Shown here: positions 39,827-51,357 of the stretch, in pieces
Position numbering within the stretch: position 1 is the stretch's first letter
Layout of the letters: the number at the start of each line of letters is the position of its first letter
DNA from: Boesenbergia rotunda
Taxonomy: Eukaryota; Streptophyta; Magnoliopsida; Zingiberales; Zingiberaceae
DNA: 64,000 nucleotides
Direction: 5' to 3'
NCBI GenBank assembly: GCA_024364735.1
Contig: JAGFNQ010009450.1
Location: 47,939-111,938, forward strand
The notes under the pieces: model-generated
What the model was told of the DNA's origin: nothing
Databases searched by the model: none
Seen by the model: the letters and a program-made list of their open reading frames with translations, nothing else
Program-made: the position numbers and the translations under genes

Positions 39827-40680
39827 ATGTCTTTTCTGAATTTGCGTTCCATTTTGGACATCAATAAGCTGACTGGGCCAAACTTCATGGACTGACTTCG
39901 AAACCTGAGGATAGTCCTCAAGGCAGAAAAGCTTGCTTATGTCCTTGAAGAATAACTTCCCAACCATCCTCCTGAAGATGCAACTCCAGACCAATTAGTG
40001 GCCTATCAGAAACATGTGGCCGATTCTGAACTTGCGAGTTGCATTATGCTGGTCACTATGGTACTTGAACTACAAAAGCAGCATGAGCATATGGATGCTC
40101 ATACCATCGCCTTTCATCTTCATGAGCTGTTTGATGAGCAGGCGAGATCCGAAAGGTTTGGGGTCTCCAAACTCCTCTTCACCTCTAAGATGCAGGAAGG
40201 CACTTCTGCCTCACAGTTTGTGTTGAAGATGTTGGGGTACATTGAGCGACTAGGCACACTCGGATTTGCAATGGATCACGAACTAAGTATTGACTTAATT
40301 CTACATTGTTTGCCCAAGAGTTACTCACAATTTGTGATTAACTATCGGATGAACAAACTGGTAACTACCATTCCTGAGTTGCTTAACCTGCTGAAGACTG
40401 TGGAGCCTTTTGTAAAGTAGGATCAGAAGACGGTACTGTTAGTTGGTTCCTCAAGGAAAGGCTCTAAGAGGAAGCCCAAAAAACAAAATAAGGGAAGGAA
40501 GAAAAAGGCCAATAAGATTGAAAAGGCACCAAAAGGCACTTGCCATCACTGCGGCAAGGAGGGCCACTGGCGAAGAAACTGCAAGGTTTATCTTGAGTCC
40601 TTGAAGAAGAAGGCATCCAATGCCCCATCGTCTTCAAGTATTTTCGTTATTGAATGTCACTCTATTTCCTCGTACATTTA
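39827..40680 (+). pseudogene. gag of Copia A
   Basis: Start ATG 39827. The frame opens with INKLTGPNFMD, then a TGA where Trp is expected (the usual N-F-x-x-W motif). From 39998 a 140-codon frame holds the UBN2-type Gag core (HLHELFDEQARSERF, KMQEGTSASQFVLKM and ELLNLLKTVEP). TAG at 40418 interrupts. Basic residues and an intact CCHC zinc knuckle follow (CHHCGKEGHWRRNC, from 40541). Copia B has the same protein at 58026-58745 and allows lesions to be told apart. Confidence 0.9.
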
Positions 40681-41707
40681 GGTACTTGATACTGAGTGTA
40701 GCTCACATATATGTAATGACATACAGGGGCTAAGAAATAGAAGAAGACTCGTCAAGGGAGAAGCGAATTTGCGAGTTGGAAATGAAGCAAAGATTGCTGC
40801 TATTGCCATCGGAACATATTTGCTAAAGCTCCCTACTGGACTTGTCTTAGAATTGGATAATTGTTATTTTGTTCCTTCATTAATAAAGAACATTGTATCT
40901 ATTTCATGCTTGAATGAAAAGGGTTATCATTTAATTTTTAGTAACAATTGCTGTTACATAACTTTAAATGGTATTCTTTATGGGACCGGAACTTTATTCA
41001 ATGGTATCTACACGTTAGATTTATCCGGTGACATTTTCAATATCGAAGTTAGCAACAAACGTGCTCGAATAGATAATCAAATAGACTCCTATAAGTGGCA
41101 TTGTCGTCTTGGCCATGTAAGTAAGAAACACATGACCAAATTACACCGATGTGGAATTCTGGAATCATTTGAACCCGGTTCATTTGATACATGCGAATCA
41201 TGCTTAAAAGGCAAGATGACCAAATTACCCTTTTCTGGAAAAGGTAAACCAGTGGGAGAATTGCTTGGTCTAATACATACTGATGTATGTGGTCCAATGT
41301 CAACTCTTGCACAAAGAGGATATAGCTACTTCATTACCTTTATTGATGATCACTCACGATTTGGGTATGTGTTCTTAATGAAACACAAATCTGAAGCTTT
41401 TGAGAAATTCAAAAAGTTCAGAAGTGAAGTAGAGAAACGGCTTGGCAAAAGTATTAAGATACTTCGATCCGATCGGGGTGGTGAATACTTAAGTCAAGAG
41501 TTTCAAGATTATCTTAGGGACAATGGGATATTGTCTCAATGGACTCCGCCATATACACCATAGCATAATGGTGTATCTGAGAGGCGTAACCGAACCTTGA
41601 TGGACATGGTTAGATCTATGATGAATCATGCAACTCTTCCAAAATTCGTTTGGGGCTATGCGCTTAAGGCAGCTATTTACTTACTAAACAGAGTCCCGAC
41701 CAAGGTA
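40681..41707 (+). pseudogene. Copia A protease, GAG-pre-integrase and integrase (left part)
   Basis: The protease site reads VLDTECSSHI, the active-site Gly being Glu. Copia B keeps DTGCSSH. The open frame 40769-41563 gives the rest of protease, WHCRLGHVSKKHM (GAG-pre-integrase), CESCLKGKMTKLPF (zinc-binding end) and the integrase core: first Asp in LIHTDVCGPMS, then IDDHSRFGYVFLMKHK and ILRSDRGGEYLSQEF. TAG at 41561-41563 stands where Copia B has CAG (Gln). The frame continues with HNGVSERRNRTLMDM until a solo LTR cuts it at 41712. Confidence 0.9.
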
Positions 41708-42126
41708 GTCTCTGTTGGATCGAGAGAACCGATAGAGGGGGGGGGGGGTGAATATCGGAAATCATTCGGATTTAAGGAAAGAGAAATTGCACAGCGGAAT
41801 AAAACAATCAAACGCAAACACAGTAATTTTTTACTTGGTTCGGAGCCTAGGTCGACTCCTACTCCAAGGCCCACGGTCGTTGACCGTTTACTTTGGGCAA
41901 TTCTATAAGAGGCGCAAAGATGGTTTACAAAAATGAATTACAATAGGAATACAATAAGAACAGAATTAAAATATCGCTCTTTGTTACCGACGTCCGAGGT
42001 AGATCGACTTTTCGGAGCAGAGGGACGTCGTAGGCTCGAGTTGGGAAGTTTCCGGAACAGATTGCGGGAGCCGAAGAGCGTCGAAGCATTGATTGAAAGC
42101 GTTCTTTGAAGCTTGGGGTCGAGGGC

Positions 42127-42136
42127 CCTTTATATA
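42127..42136 (-). promoter_or_regulatory. TATA box of the reverse-strand solo LTR
   Basis: Minus-strand TATATAAAGG, 10 bp downstream (in LTR sense) of the last GGCGCC. Confidence 0.55.
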
Positions 42137-42145
42137 GGGCCTGGG

Positions 42146-42441
42146 GGCGCCCGGGACATCGGGGGTGCCCCCCACGTGTCACCCGATCCGTCTTCAGCGC
42201 GGTCAACATCTGATCCCTTCAAAATCGGGATCAAGTTTGACTGAGGCGCCCGGAGCGCTGGGGGCGCCCGGGTTGACCGGGTCAAACTCTATCCCTTGAC
42301 TTCGCGAGGGTGCGCTTCGACAGCTTGCTGTTGGGGGCGCCCGGGAGCAGCGGGGGCGCTCGGGAGAACGGGGGCGCCCGGGAGTTGAAATGTCGAAGCT
42401 TGCTTTGCTTTCTTGTGTTTTGTGTTCACCTTGGGGGCGCC
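42146..42441. repeat. GGCGCC cluster, mostly as GGGGGCGCCCGGG
   Basis: Exact GGCGCC at 42146, 42245, 42263, 42336, 42373 and 42436. Variants at about 42354 (GGCGCT) and others in between. Same promoter-proximal place as in the E6 LTR. Confidence 0.85.
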
Positions 42442-42744
42442 CGGGACACTCCGGGCACCCTGGTCAGCTGTTGCCTCATTCCTTTGAGGCTCTCTGAGCT
42501 ACAGACATACGTTCCTTCGGTCCTGCATCCAGGGTTAGTCCAAAACACAATAAAACAATAAAATATTAGTTTATACAGCCTTAGCTGTCTTGGTTCTGAC
42601 TTTGGGTCTCCAAAATGGAATCCTAGGTCGAACCGACGCCTACTGTTCCCTCGACGGGGAACGCGTCCTCACCTACTCCTCTTGGGAGAATGTACCTGAT
42701 GCCAACCGCTCCTTTGGTTGGACTTTTGCCTGGAGGTCCTTTGC

Positions 42745-43065
42745 CAGGTCTTGGATGTCGAGCTGTCCTTCGCCCGGTGCCTAGCATTCCTTTGCTAGGG
42801 CTTCAGTCCCAAGCTGTCCTTCGCCTGGCGCCTAGCATTCCTTCGCTAGGTCTTGGATACTGGCAGTCCTTCGCCAGTTGCCTAGCAGTCCTTCGTTAGG
42901 GCTTGGATACTGACAGTCCTTCACCAGGTGCCTAGCAGTCCTTCGCTAGGGCTTTGTATCCTGGCAGTCCTTCGCCAGGTGCCTAGCAGCCCTTCGCTAG
43001 GACTTTGTTTCCTGACAATCCTTCGCCAGGTGCCTAGCATTCCTTCGCTAGGACTTTGTCTCAGC
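42745..43065 (-). repeat. 50/51-bp tandem repeats in the solo LTR
   Basis: CCTAGCA.TCC phrases start at 42780, 42831, 42881, 42931, 42982 and 43033. Each unit joins a 'CTAGCAGTCCTTCGCTAGG' half and a 'CTGGCAGTCCTTCGCCAGG' half, both near-palindromic (CTAG...CTAG and CTGG...CCAG). Confidence 0.85.
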
Positions 43066-43166
43066 ACACTTGAGTAACATTATTAGATCACAAATAAACT
43101 TAACTTTAAATCCTTTGCCAATATCAAAACAAGGTTCGATATGGTGCTTCCTGCACCAACAGTCTC

Positions 43167-44636
43167 TACTACTCCATATGAGACGTAGAATAGTAAGAAC
43201 CCTCATTTATCCCACCTAAAGATATGGGGTTGTCCTGCTTATGTAAAGCGGACTGTATTAGACAAATTGGATGCTAAGTATGATAAATGTCTATTTATTG
43301 GATACCCTAAGGAAACGAAAGGTTACCAATTTTATCATCCCTTGGAACAAAAGGTGATTGTTTCAAGGCATGCTGTATTTCTAGAAAAAGAATTTCTTTT
43401 ACAAGAAAATAGTGGGAGTAGCAATGAACTTGAAGAGGTTCAAGAAACTCCAATAGACATTATAGAGACACCTAGTCTAGACCCACAACCAATAACTCAT
43501 AATGATGAGCTATCAGTTGAACCTAAAACAACATCCGTTTTGATGAGACAATCAAAGAGTTTGATTTCTCACAAAATCCTGACGAACCTTGTGTGTACAA
43601 GAAGGTTAGTGGGAGTGCAGTCGTATTCCTAGTGTTATATGTTGATGACATATTAGTTATAGGAAACGATATATCAGTCTTACAGTCTGTTAAAATTTGG
43701 TTGTCCAAAACTTTCTCCATGAAAGACTTGGGAGAAGCAACCTATATCCTTGGGATTAGAATCTATAGAGATAGATCAAAACGATTGCTTGGTCTTTCGT
43801 AGTCTACATATATAGACCGAGTGCTAGAAAGGTTTAGCATGTCGGAATCTAAGAAAAGTTACCTTCCCATCAGGCATGGGATCAACCTTTCGAAGTCTAT
43901 GTGTCCGCGCACAGAAAATGAGAGGATTTGCATGAATAAGATTCCTTATGCATCCGCGATAGGATCTATCATGAATGCTATGTTATGTACTAGGCCCGAT
44001 GTATCGTATGCTCTGAGCGTCACAAGAAGATACCAGTATGATCCAGGAATGGATCATTGGGCGGCTGTCAAGACAATCCTCAAGTACTTAAGAAGAACTA
44101 AGGATATGTTCCTAATATATGGAGAAGGTGATATGGTAATACGTGGGTATACAGATGCCAGTTTCCAGACAGATAAGGATGACTCCAAATCTCAGTCCGG
44201 ATACGTATTTATTTTGAATGGAGGCACAATAAGTTGGAAGAGTTCCAAGCAAGACACCGTAGCGGATTCTACAACGGAAGCGGAATATATTGCATCTTCG
44301 GAAGCAGCAAAGGAAGCAGTCTGGATCAAGAAGTTTATCTCAGAACTTGGTGTGGTTCCAACCATTGATGAAGTAATACCTGTTTACTACGACAACAATG
44401 GAGCTATTGCACAAGCGAAGGAACCAAGGTCTCATCGGTGATCCAAACATGTGCTTCGCCGCTATCATCTGATCATAGAGATTATAAGTAGAAATGATAT
44501 ACAAATTAAGAAAATTCCCACTAAAAGGAATTTAGCGGATCCTTTAACTAAGGCCTTGCCTCAAAGCAAGTTTGAGGGTCATGTTAGAGCCTGTGGTATT
44601 TGGTACCGTAGCGATTGGCATTAAGCAAAGTGGGAG
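43167..44636 (+). pseudogene. Copia A integrase end, RT remnant and RNase H
   Basis: 43267-43632 gives the integrase C-terminus (KCLFIGYPKETKGYQF). Compared with Copia B, 580 bp are missing at 43530-43534 (sequence AACAT), which removes the linker and the first half of RT and shifts the frame. RT resumes with VVFLVLYVDDILVIGND (catalytic YVDDI, about 43640). A TAG at 43800 interrupts. 43821-44441 gives the RT end and RNase H: RPDVSYALSVTRRYQ, GYTDASFQTDKDDSKSQSG and STTEAEYIASSEA. DIQIKKIPTKRNLADPLTKAL lies after another stop. Confidence 0.9.
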
Positions 44637-45402
44637 TTTGTTAGTGATATGAGAGAAGTGTCCTAAGACAATCGCCTTATGATTGTAATCATTTATTTTA
44701 ATAAATAAATATTCACTATTTGAGTATACATGCTTGTGTATTAGATTGAGATCTTAAACTCATTTACTGAATGTCCGCAATACAATTCACAGCATGAGAG
44801 AATTTGTGATGAATTCACAACTAGTGATTATCTCTACATGTGCAATAGTGAAGTATTGAAATTGTCCATTGTCGATGAATTGATAAATACGGACACTATC
44901 AATTCTGTTGAGACTAGCATGGGTTATTCTCTAATCAGCTGATTCTCACTGGCTGGTGACATTGAGATGTCCGGAGATAAACATGAATGCTAGTTAAGGG
45001 AACTAGTTCATTGGAGTGACTGACTGTAAAACTTCATATGGTAGTCTACATATAGATATGTCAGTGAAGTTCCTACTACAACTTAAGTGCGATGTTCCTT
45101 TGACTTGCGGTGTTCAAGTCATCTTGGTCATGGAGACTTATACTTTGACATCTTAAGCAAGCATCTCCAAGGAGGTGTGGACCCAGGATGATTGGGTATA
45201 AGCCGAAGTGCCCGAAGATGTTTGAACAGCCTACAAAGGATTCACCACTCCTTGCGAGGAGATGTATACCCGAGGCCTATCGTCGGATTGTTACTCGAAG
45301 CCTCTGACCAAAGCATGACATGTTCAGAGTATGAATCTCTTAAATACATGAGAGTAATTAGAATCCGTAGGATGAGAAAACGTTACTTGGGCTAGGTGTG
45401 AC

Positions 45403-47662
45403 TGTTAGTGATATGAGAGAAGTGTCCTAAGGCAATCGCCTTATGATTGTAAACATTTATTTTAATAAATGATAATTCACTATTTGAGTATACATGATAG
45501 TGTATTTGATTGGGATCTTAAACTCATCCACTGAATGTCCACAATACAACTCACAGCATAAGAGAATTTGTGATGGGATCACAACTAGTGATTATCTCTA
45601 CATGTGTAATTGTGAAGTATTGAAAATATCCCTAGTCGATGAATTGATAAAAACGGACACTATCAATTCTGTTGAGACTAGCATGGGTTATTCTCTAATC
45701 AGCTGATTCTCACTGGCTGGTGACATTGGGATGTCCGTAGATAAACATGGATGCTAGTTAAGGGAACTAGTTCATTGGAGTGACTAGCTGTAAAACTTCA
45801 TATGGTTATCTATATAGATATGTCAATGAAGTTCTTACTGCAGCTTAAGTGCGATGTTCCTTTGACTTGCGGTGTTCAAGTCATCTTAGTCATGGAGACT
45901 TATACTTTAACATCTTAAGCAAACATCTCCAAGGAGGTGTGGACCCAGGATGATTGGGTATAAGCCGAAGTGCCCGAAGATGTTTGAACAGCCTACAAAG
46001 GATTCACCACTCCTTGCGAGGAGATGTATACCCAGGCCTATCGTCGAATTGTTACTCAAAGCCTCTGGCCAGAGCATATCATGTTTAGAGTATGAGTCTC
46101 TTAAATACATGAGAGTAATTAGAAATCCAAAGGACGAGAAAGACACTACTTGGGCTAGGTGTGACGTAGTCAGTCTAGTGGGGACTGACACAAACAGACC
46201 ATGTCCTGAACCAAGTGGGTATAAGATGGTGAAGGGAATTGGGCACGATTTATTAGAGCTGCTGAAGTGTTTCAGAAATATTTCTGAGGTCAACCGTTGA
46301 TCTTTCGATTAATTGGGGGTCATGATGTACTACTAGGTGCCACTCATGACCGTTCTATAATTGGTTGATTATAGACGGCCAACATAAATCGAAAGCCTAT
46401 TTAGTCACACGCACTACGAGTAATCCCAGGGATTTAAAACGAGTTGAAAATTGGATTTTCCAATCAAGAGAAATAAGTCGAATCTGAGTTAATCAGAGGC
46501 GCAACGGAAACTTAAAATGGCTAAGTCTTTTGAAGGCTTATTGTGCGAATTAAATGAGTTTAATTCGCGATCGGGTCGGCACGGTTTGGCCGGCCAAAGA
46601 GGGTGCCAACCCCCTTTGTTTTGGCCGGCCATTAAAAGGGGAGAAAACCAATTTATTTGGTTTAATTAATAAAATAAATCTAGCGCGATTTGTTTTATAA
46701 ATTATGGATAAATAAATTTTGTATAAAAAAATTTATATAAATAAATTTATAGAAATTTATTCTTTTTTATGGAAATTAAAATGATCCATGGAATGGTTTA
46801 TTTTAATTTTATAAAATCAATTATGAATTGATTTTTCCAAAATAAGAAAGTTTATAAATTTCTTGTAAAATTTATTCCATAATAAAAGGAGAGATGTATT
46901 TGTTTTATTATAAAGTTAGTTATAATAAAACTTGGTTTAAACAGAATAATTAATAAGAGAATTTATAGGATAAATTTCTTATGAAAATTCCGTTAAGAGG
47001 GAGACTTGGCAAGGGAGATGCTACTATATAAAGGAACCAAGGTTAGGCTTTAATTCCTTAAGCAATAGAGTAATCAAGAGATTAACTCTCTCCCTCTCTC
47101 TCTCTAACTCTCTCTCTCTCTCTAGGGCCGGCGCCCTTCTCTCTCTAGGGCCGGCTCTCTCTCCTCCCTAGGGCCGGCGCACATCCCAAGGGTGGCCGAG
47201 AGCTTCATCCACCAAGAACATCCCGAAGAAGAAGAAGCGGAACGCATCTCCTTCCCTCCCGGAATTTAGATTCCATTTCTTTGGTGGTTAGTTTCCATTC
47301 TTTTCTCTTGTTGTTCTAGTTGTGCCTTTAGAGAATCTAGTAGTTCTCGTCGGCACAAAACTCGTGACTTTGCGAAGTCATCCCGAAGAGAACTCGGCGG
47401 GGACACGAATAGAGGCGGAGCTTCCAAGGGACGCTACGGTTGGATCTCGTCCCTTACTTCGAGTTACGAGAGGTACAAAGTAAATTAGTTTACTTTTCCG
47501 CAAAGTTTTAATTTATGATTATGCCCACACATCATAAGGTTGCATGCTAGATACGTGGTTAAAATAATTTAGGAAATTATTTTATGCTAATTCTTCCGCT
47601 GCACGTAAAAATTTTAAATTTTACGAACCCGTATCCTTATCAACATGCACCCGGTCCCAACA
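45403..47662 (+). mobile_element. Solo LTR of the Copia A/B family inside the Copia A 3' LTR (TSD GTGAC)
   Basis: 2260 bp from TGTTAGTGATATGAG to GTCCCAACA, between GTGAC at 45398-45402 and 47663-47667. The 5' LTR of Copia A has one GTGAC at the same place (36743-36747). Its left 1.1 kb matches the host LTR, but 46490-47260 differs: a CT microsatellite (47084-47123) and three GCCGGC in 'AGGGCCGGC' phrases replace the host text. It is a distinct subfamily. Confidence 0.95.
47084..47123. repeat. CT microsatellite
   Basis: Near-pure (CT)n with AA and CC breaks, about 50 bp downstream of the TATATAAAGG box, i.e. in the presumed LTR transcript leader. Confidence 0.85.
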
Positions 47663-49010
47663 GTGACGTAGTCAGCCTAGTGGGGACTGACACACATAGA
47701 CCATGTCCTGAACCAAGTGGGTATAAGATGGTGAAGGGAATGGGGCATGATTCATTATAGCTGTTGAAGGGTTTCAGAATTGTTTCTGAGGTCAACCGTT
47801 GATCTTTCGATTAATTGGGGATCATGATGTACTACTAGGTGCCACTCATGATCATTTTATAATTGATTAATTATAGACGACCAACATAAATCGAAAGCCT
47901 ATTTTGTCACACGCACTACGAGTAATCCGAGGGATTTAAAATGAGTTGAAAATTAGATTTTCCAATCAAGAGAGATTAGGTTTGGTTGAGCTAAACGATA
48001 AGTCGAATCTGAATTTTTCAGAGACGCATCGGAAGCGTAAAATGGCTAAGTCTTTTGAAGACTTAATAGATGAATTAAATAAGTTTAATTCATTGGGGCG
48101 TGGCTTGGATGGACCGGCCAAAGAGGGCCTCCATCCTCTTTGCTTGGCCGACCACAACAAAGGGAGAGAACCAAGTTTTGGATCAATTTATAAAATAAAC
48201 CAAGTGTGGTTTGTTTTATAATAAACCAAGGTTTGGTTTATTTCTTCATGGAAATTAAAATGAACCATGGATTGGTTTATTTTATAAAATCAATCATGGA
48301 TTGATTTACCATGATAAGAAAATTTATTCCATAAAAGAGAAGAGACTTGATTGATTTTTATCATGAATTAAAATATGATTTTAACCATGATATAAAATCA
48401 AACTTGGTAAGATAGAATAAGTTATTCCATATTTGAGAGGCTTGATGGTTGAGAGGCTACTATATAAAGGACCCAAGGCAAGGCTTGGAAGATAATCGAA
48501 GAGATCAAGGCATAGGCTCTCTCCCTCTCTTTCTCTCCTTCTCTTCTTCCCTTCTTGCCGTCCGCCAACTATCCCCAAGAAGGAGCACCAAGCCGGCCGC
48601 CCCTGCCCTTTCCCTGCCGGCCATCCTTTTGTGGTTAGTCTTCAGACTTCTCTCTTGGTTTTTCTTGTCGCGTTCTCAGAGAATCTAGTAGTTCTCGAGA
48701 ACACGAAACTCGTGGCTTTGCGAAGTCATCCCGAAGATACTCGGCGTGGACGCGAATAGAGGCGGAGCTTCAAAGGGACGCTTATGGTTGGATCTCGTCT
48801 CTTCCTTCGAGTTACGCGAGGTAATATGTAAATTAGTTTACGTTTCTACAAAATTTTAAATATATGATCATGTCTACACAAGATAAAATTGCATACTTAG
48901 ATGTGTGGTTAAATAATCTGAGAAATTATTTATGCTAAACCTTCCGCTGCACGTAATTAATTTTAAAATTACGAACCCGTATCCATGTCAACATGCACCC
49001 GGTCCCAACA

Positions 49011-49271
49011 GAAGCATATCCCAGATGCCACCCAGGTGATAGAGCCACAGACGGTATAAGTCCACGAAGATCTCAGTAATGATAGTCGGCCTATTCAGAT
49101 AATAGACCGAGCAGTTAAGAAATTGCGGAACAAGGAGGTACCATTAGTGGAAGTCATATGGCAAAATCACCGAGTAGAAGAGGCAACATGGGAATCAGAG
49201 GACAACATGAGGCAGAAATACCCAGAGTCATTTTAAGTTCGAGGACGAACATTTTATAAGGTATGGGGGAT
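49011..49271 (+). pseudogene. Gypsy host element: chromodomain and purine tract
   Basis: Resumes the Gypsy pol after Copia A. VEVIWQNHRVEEATWESED and MRQKYPESF are the conserved core of a retrotransposon chromodomain, which in this clade is thought to guide insertion by binding modified histones. A TAA within the linker (near 49060) breaks the frame. The stop TAA at 49235-49237 is followed by 'GTTCGAGGACGAAC' and a purine-rich tract (49256-49270, AAGGTATGGGGGA) before the LTR. Chromodomain plus motif style fits a Tekay/Del-like chromovirus. Confidence 0.85.
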
Positions 49272-49529
49272 TGTAACGCCTGAAAATTCTCAAAACTAAT
49301 TTTAGAAATATTCTAGAATTTATGGATATTTTTATAGAATTTTTCCATGGACAAATAAGGCAAAAATGAATAAAAATAAAATGCGCAGTAAAAAAGCATA
49401 AGTGGGATTTGACCCCTATACCTTTAAAATGAGAAGAGAATAGGCTTACTAAGTGAGATGGTTTATTTTCATTGAAATAGAATAGAGGAAAAGATAAATA
49501 AGGTGAAGTTAGTTAAATTTTCCCATAAG

Positions 49530-49539
49530 TATAAAAGGG
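49530..49539 (+). promoter_or_regulatory. TATA box of the Gypsy host LTR
   Basis: TATAAAAGGG about 260 bp into the LTR, with a pyrimidine-rich leader after it. Confidence 0.5.
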
Positions 49540-51357
49540 AAAACTTAAAGGGTTTTTAGATTTATTCTTTTCCTCACCTTCTCACCGCCGACCCCTCTCT
49601 CTCGTGTGACCCTTCCTCTCCCTCTCCCGAGTCTCTCTCTCTCCCTCACTCATGGCAAACCAAGGAGGAGATCCAAGGGTCTTGTGTTGGGCGGATTCAA
49701 GAAGGAGGACACGCTAGGGGATCTTCTCAAGGAGTAGTTCTTCGTTAGAGCCTCTCCGAGACTCCAAGGATCTTCCCTCTCCCTAAACCCCACGCATTAG
49801 AGTTGTAAGAATAAGCGCAGGATGTAAGTACCCCTCACCTGCAGTACAAGTAGCTTCGTTCGTATGCCTAATCATCTTAGTTTTATCTATTTGCAAGTTT
49901 ATGCTCATATGTGTAGGCTAACTCCCTCTACAGACTTTAAGGGCACCACTAGATGGGATGGACGTGCTTCCCCCTTTAGTTTGGGGTTTATACGCACCGT
50001 CGAGTGGCTAGGGAGTGCCCTTAAAAGAAAAGGGGAGTTTTAGGCACGCAAGGTGCTCGAGAAAATGTTAAGAAGCTCTAATATGAGTTTTAGCATGTTT
50101 ATGAAATTAGCTACCCTTGCTTAATGTTTATGGACCCTAGTTCGTCCATTGGGTGGGCTCCTAGATCACCCCTAGGCTCTAGATCACCTAGTAGATGCAA
50201 GGTTAAAGAAAAGAATATTTATGAAAGTATTTTCCTTTTTATGGCATGTGCTTGGACTCTAGTTCGTCCATGGGTGGGCTCCTAGATCGCCCCTAGGCCC
50301 CTAGATCGCCTAGTAGTACCCTAATGGGTTCGGGATTAACTACCTCAGATCTATTTAGGGATGCGTGCATTAGCAGCACATTGCCGGACCCACAGCAGCA
50401 TGATTAGTATTTTCACTTACTATATGTATAAGTTTCAAAAGTTCAGTAATAGCTTTAAGTGAAAACAGTTTTAAGATCATGCTTAGTTCAGTTAGATTCT
50501 ATGAATGTCATGTGAATTTAGTTATAAGAATATGATTTAGTACATGTGCTTATTATGATGAGTATGCCATGATATCTGTTTAGTTTATATGTTTCAGTAA
50601 GAATAAATGATAAGCATGATATGTTTTCTTACATGTGTTTCCAAAAGCATGATTTTCGAAATATGCATTATTTTGTGAGTAGGATGGTACTTACTAAGTT
50701 TTATGCTTATAGTTTCATTTTTCCTTATACTGCAGATAAAGGCAAAGGAAAAATAGAGTAGCGGAAGCGGCAGGGATGATGCGGAGTGTGTGATGGTGGA
50801 ACTTGGAATGAAAAGAACCTTGGGACTTGCATTATGAGGACCCATTATTAAGAATATTAAATGAATTAGTTCTTTGACATGTTTATCATTTCCGCATCTT
50901 AAGTACCTTTGTCATGTTGTTAGCATCACTCTTGATATGAGCCTTGCGAGGATTCTAGTATGAGATTATGTATCATGAGTTGATCTCATGCAGTTATGCC
51001 ATGCCTAACTTCTATATGTGATATGTTGAGTGATAAATTTCAAGTGCATGTTAACTAGAGGTAAAATGCATGGTCTAAGACTATAGAACCATTTCTGATA
51101 TTATAGTGCTACTATTGATGCATCTAAACAGAAACAGTGCTTAGCTTTAGTAACAAGTTGATACAAAGTTCATGTTTATAATTTCATGCTTCGGGATGGT
51201 TGAAGTATGCCTTATTGTGATGAAAACATGTAGAATATGACCTAGAATCATTGTATATCTGTTAGTAAGCTTAAATATGAGTTTGTAGTGTTTTTGGTAC
51301 GAAGTAGGTTAACCTTGGCACGTTTCTGGAATTTGAAAATTCAGATTTCAAAGCTGC

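Larger units (their letters stand above)
41713..43161 (-). mobile_element. Reverse-strand solo LTR in the Copia A integrase (TSD GTCTC)
   Basis: 1449 bp between GTCTC at 41708-41712 and 43162-43166. On the minus strand it starts TGTTGGTGCAGGAAG and ends ...CGATCCAACA. It has 50/51-bp repeats (42745-43065), the 'TCGACGGGGAACGCGTCC' block (complement as in 22830), a GGCGCC cluster (42146-42441), a minus-strand TATATAAAGG box and a run of 12-13 G near 41738. The undisturbed target is seen in Copia B near 59785-59800 with one GTCTC. Confidence 0.95.
35984..49010 (+). mobile_element. Copia A, full-length nested element (TSD GAAGC)
   Basis: Whole element of 13,027 bp between direct repeats GAAGC at 35979-35983 and 49011-49015, inserted into the chromodomain-proximal part of a Gypsy pol. 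Parts: 5' LTR 35984-38090, primer site 38092, leader, gag 39827, pol 40681-44636 (interrupted), 3' LTR 44639-49010 (interrupted). Without its nested inserts it is about 9.3 kb. It cannot be active: its protease, integrase and RT frames are broken. Confidence 0.95.
44639..49010 (+). mobile_element. 3' LTR of Copia A, split by a solo LTR
   Basis: Two parts, 44639-45402 (764 bp) and 47668-49010 (1343 bp), together 2107 bp, the same as the 5' LTR. Preceded by AAAGTGGGAGTT (short purine tract). TATATAAAGG at 48461. Close match to the 5' LTR with scattered base changes. Confidence 0.95.
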
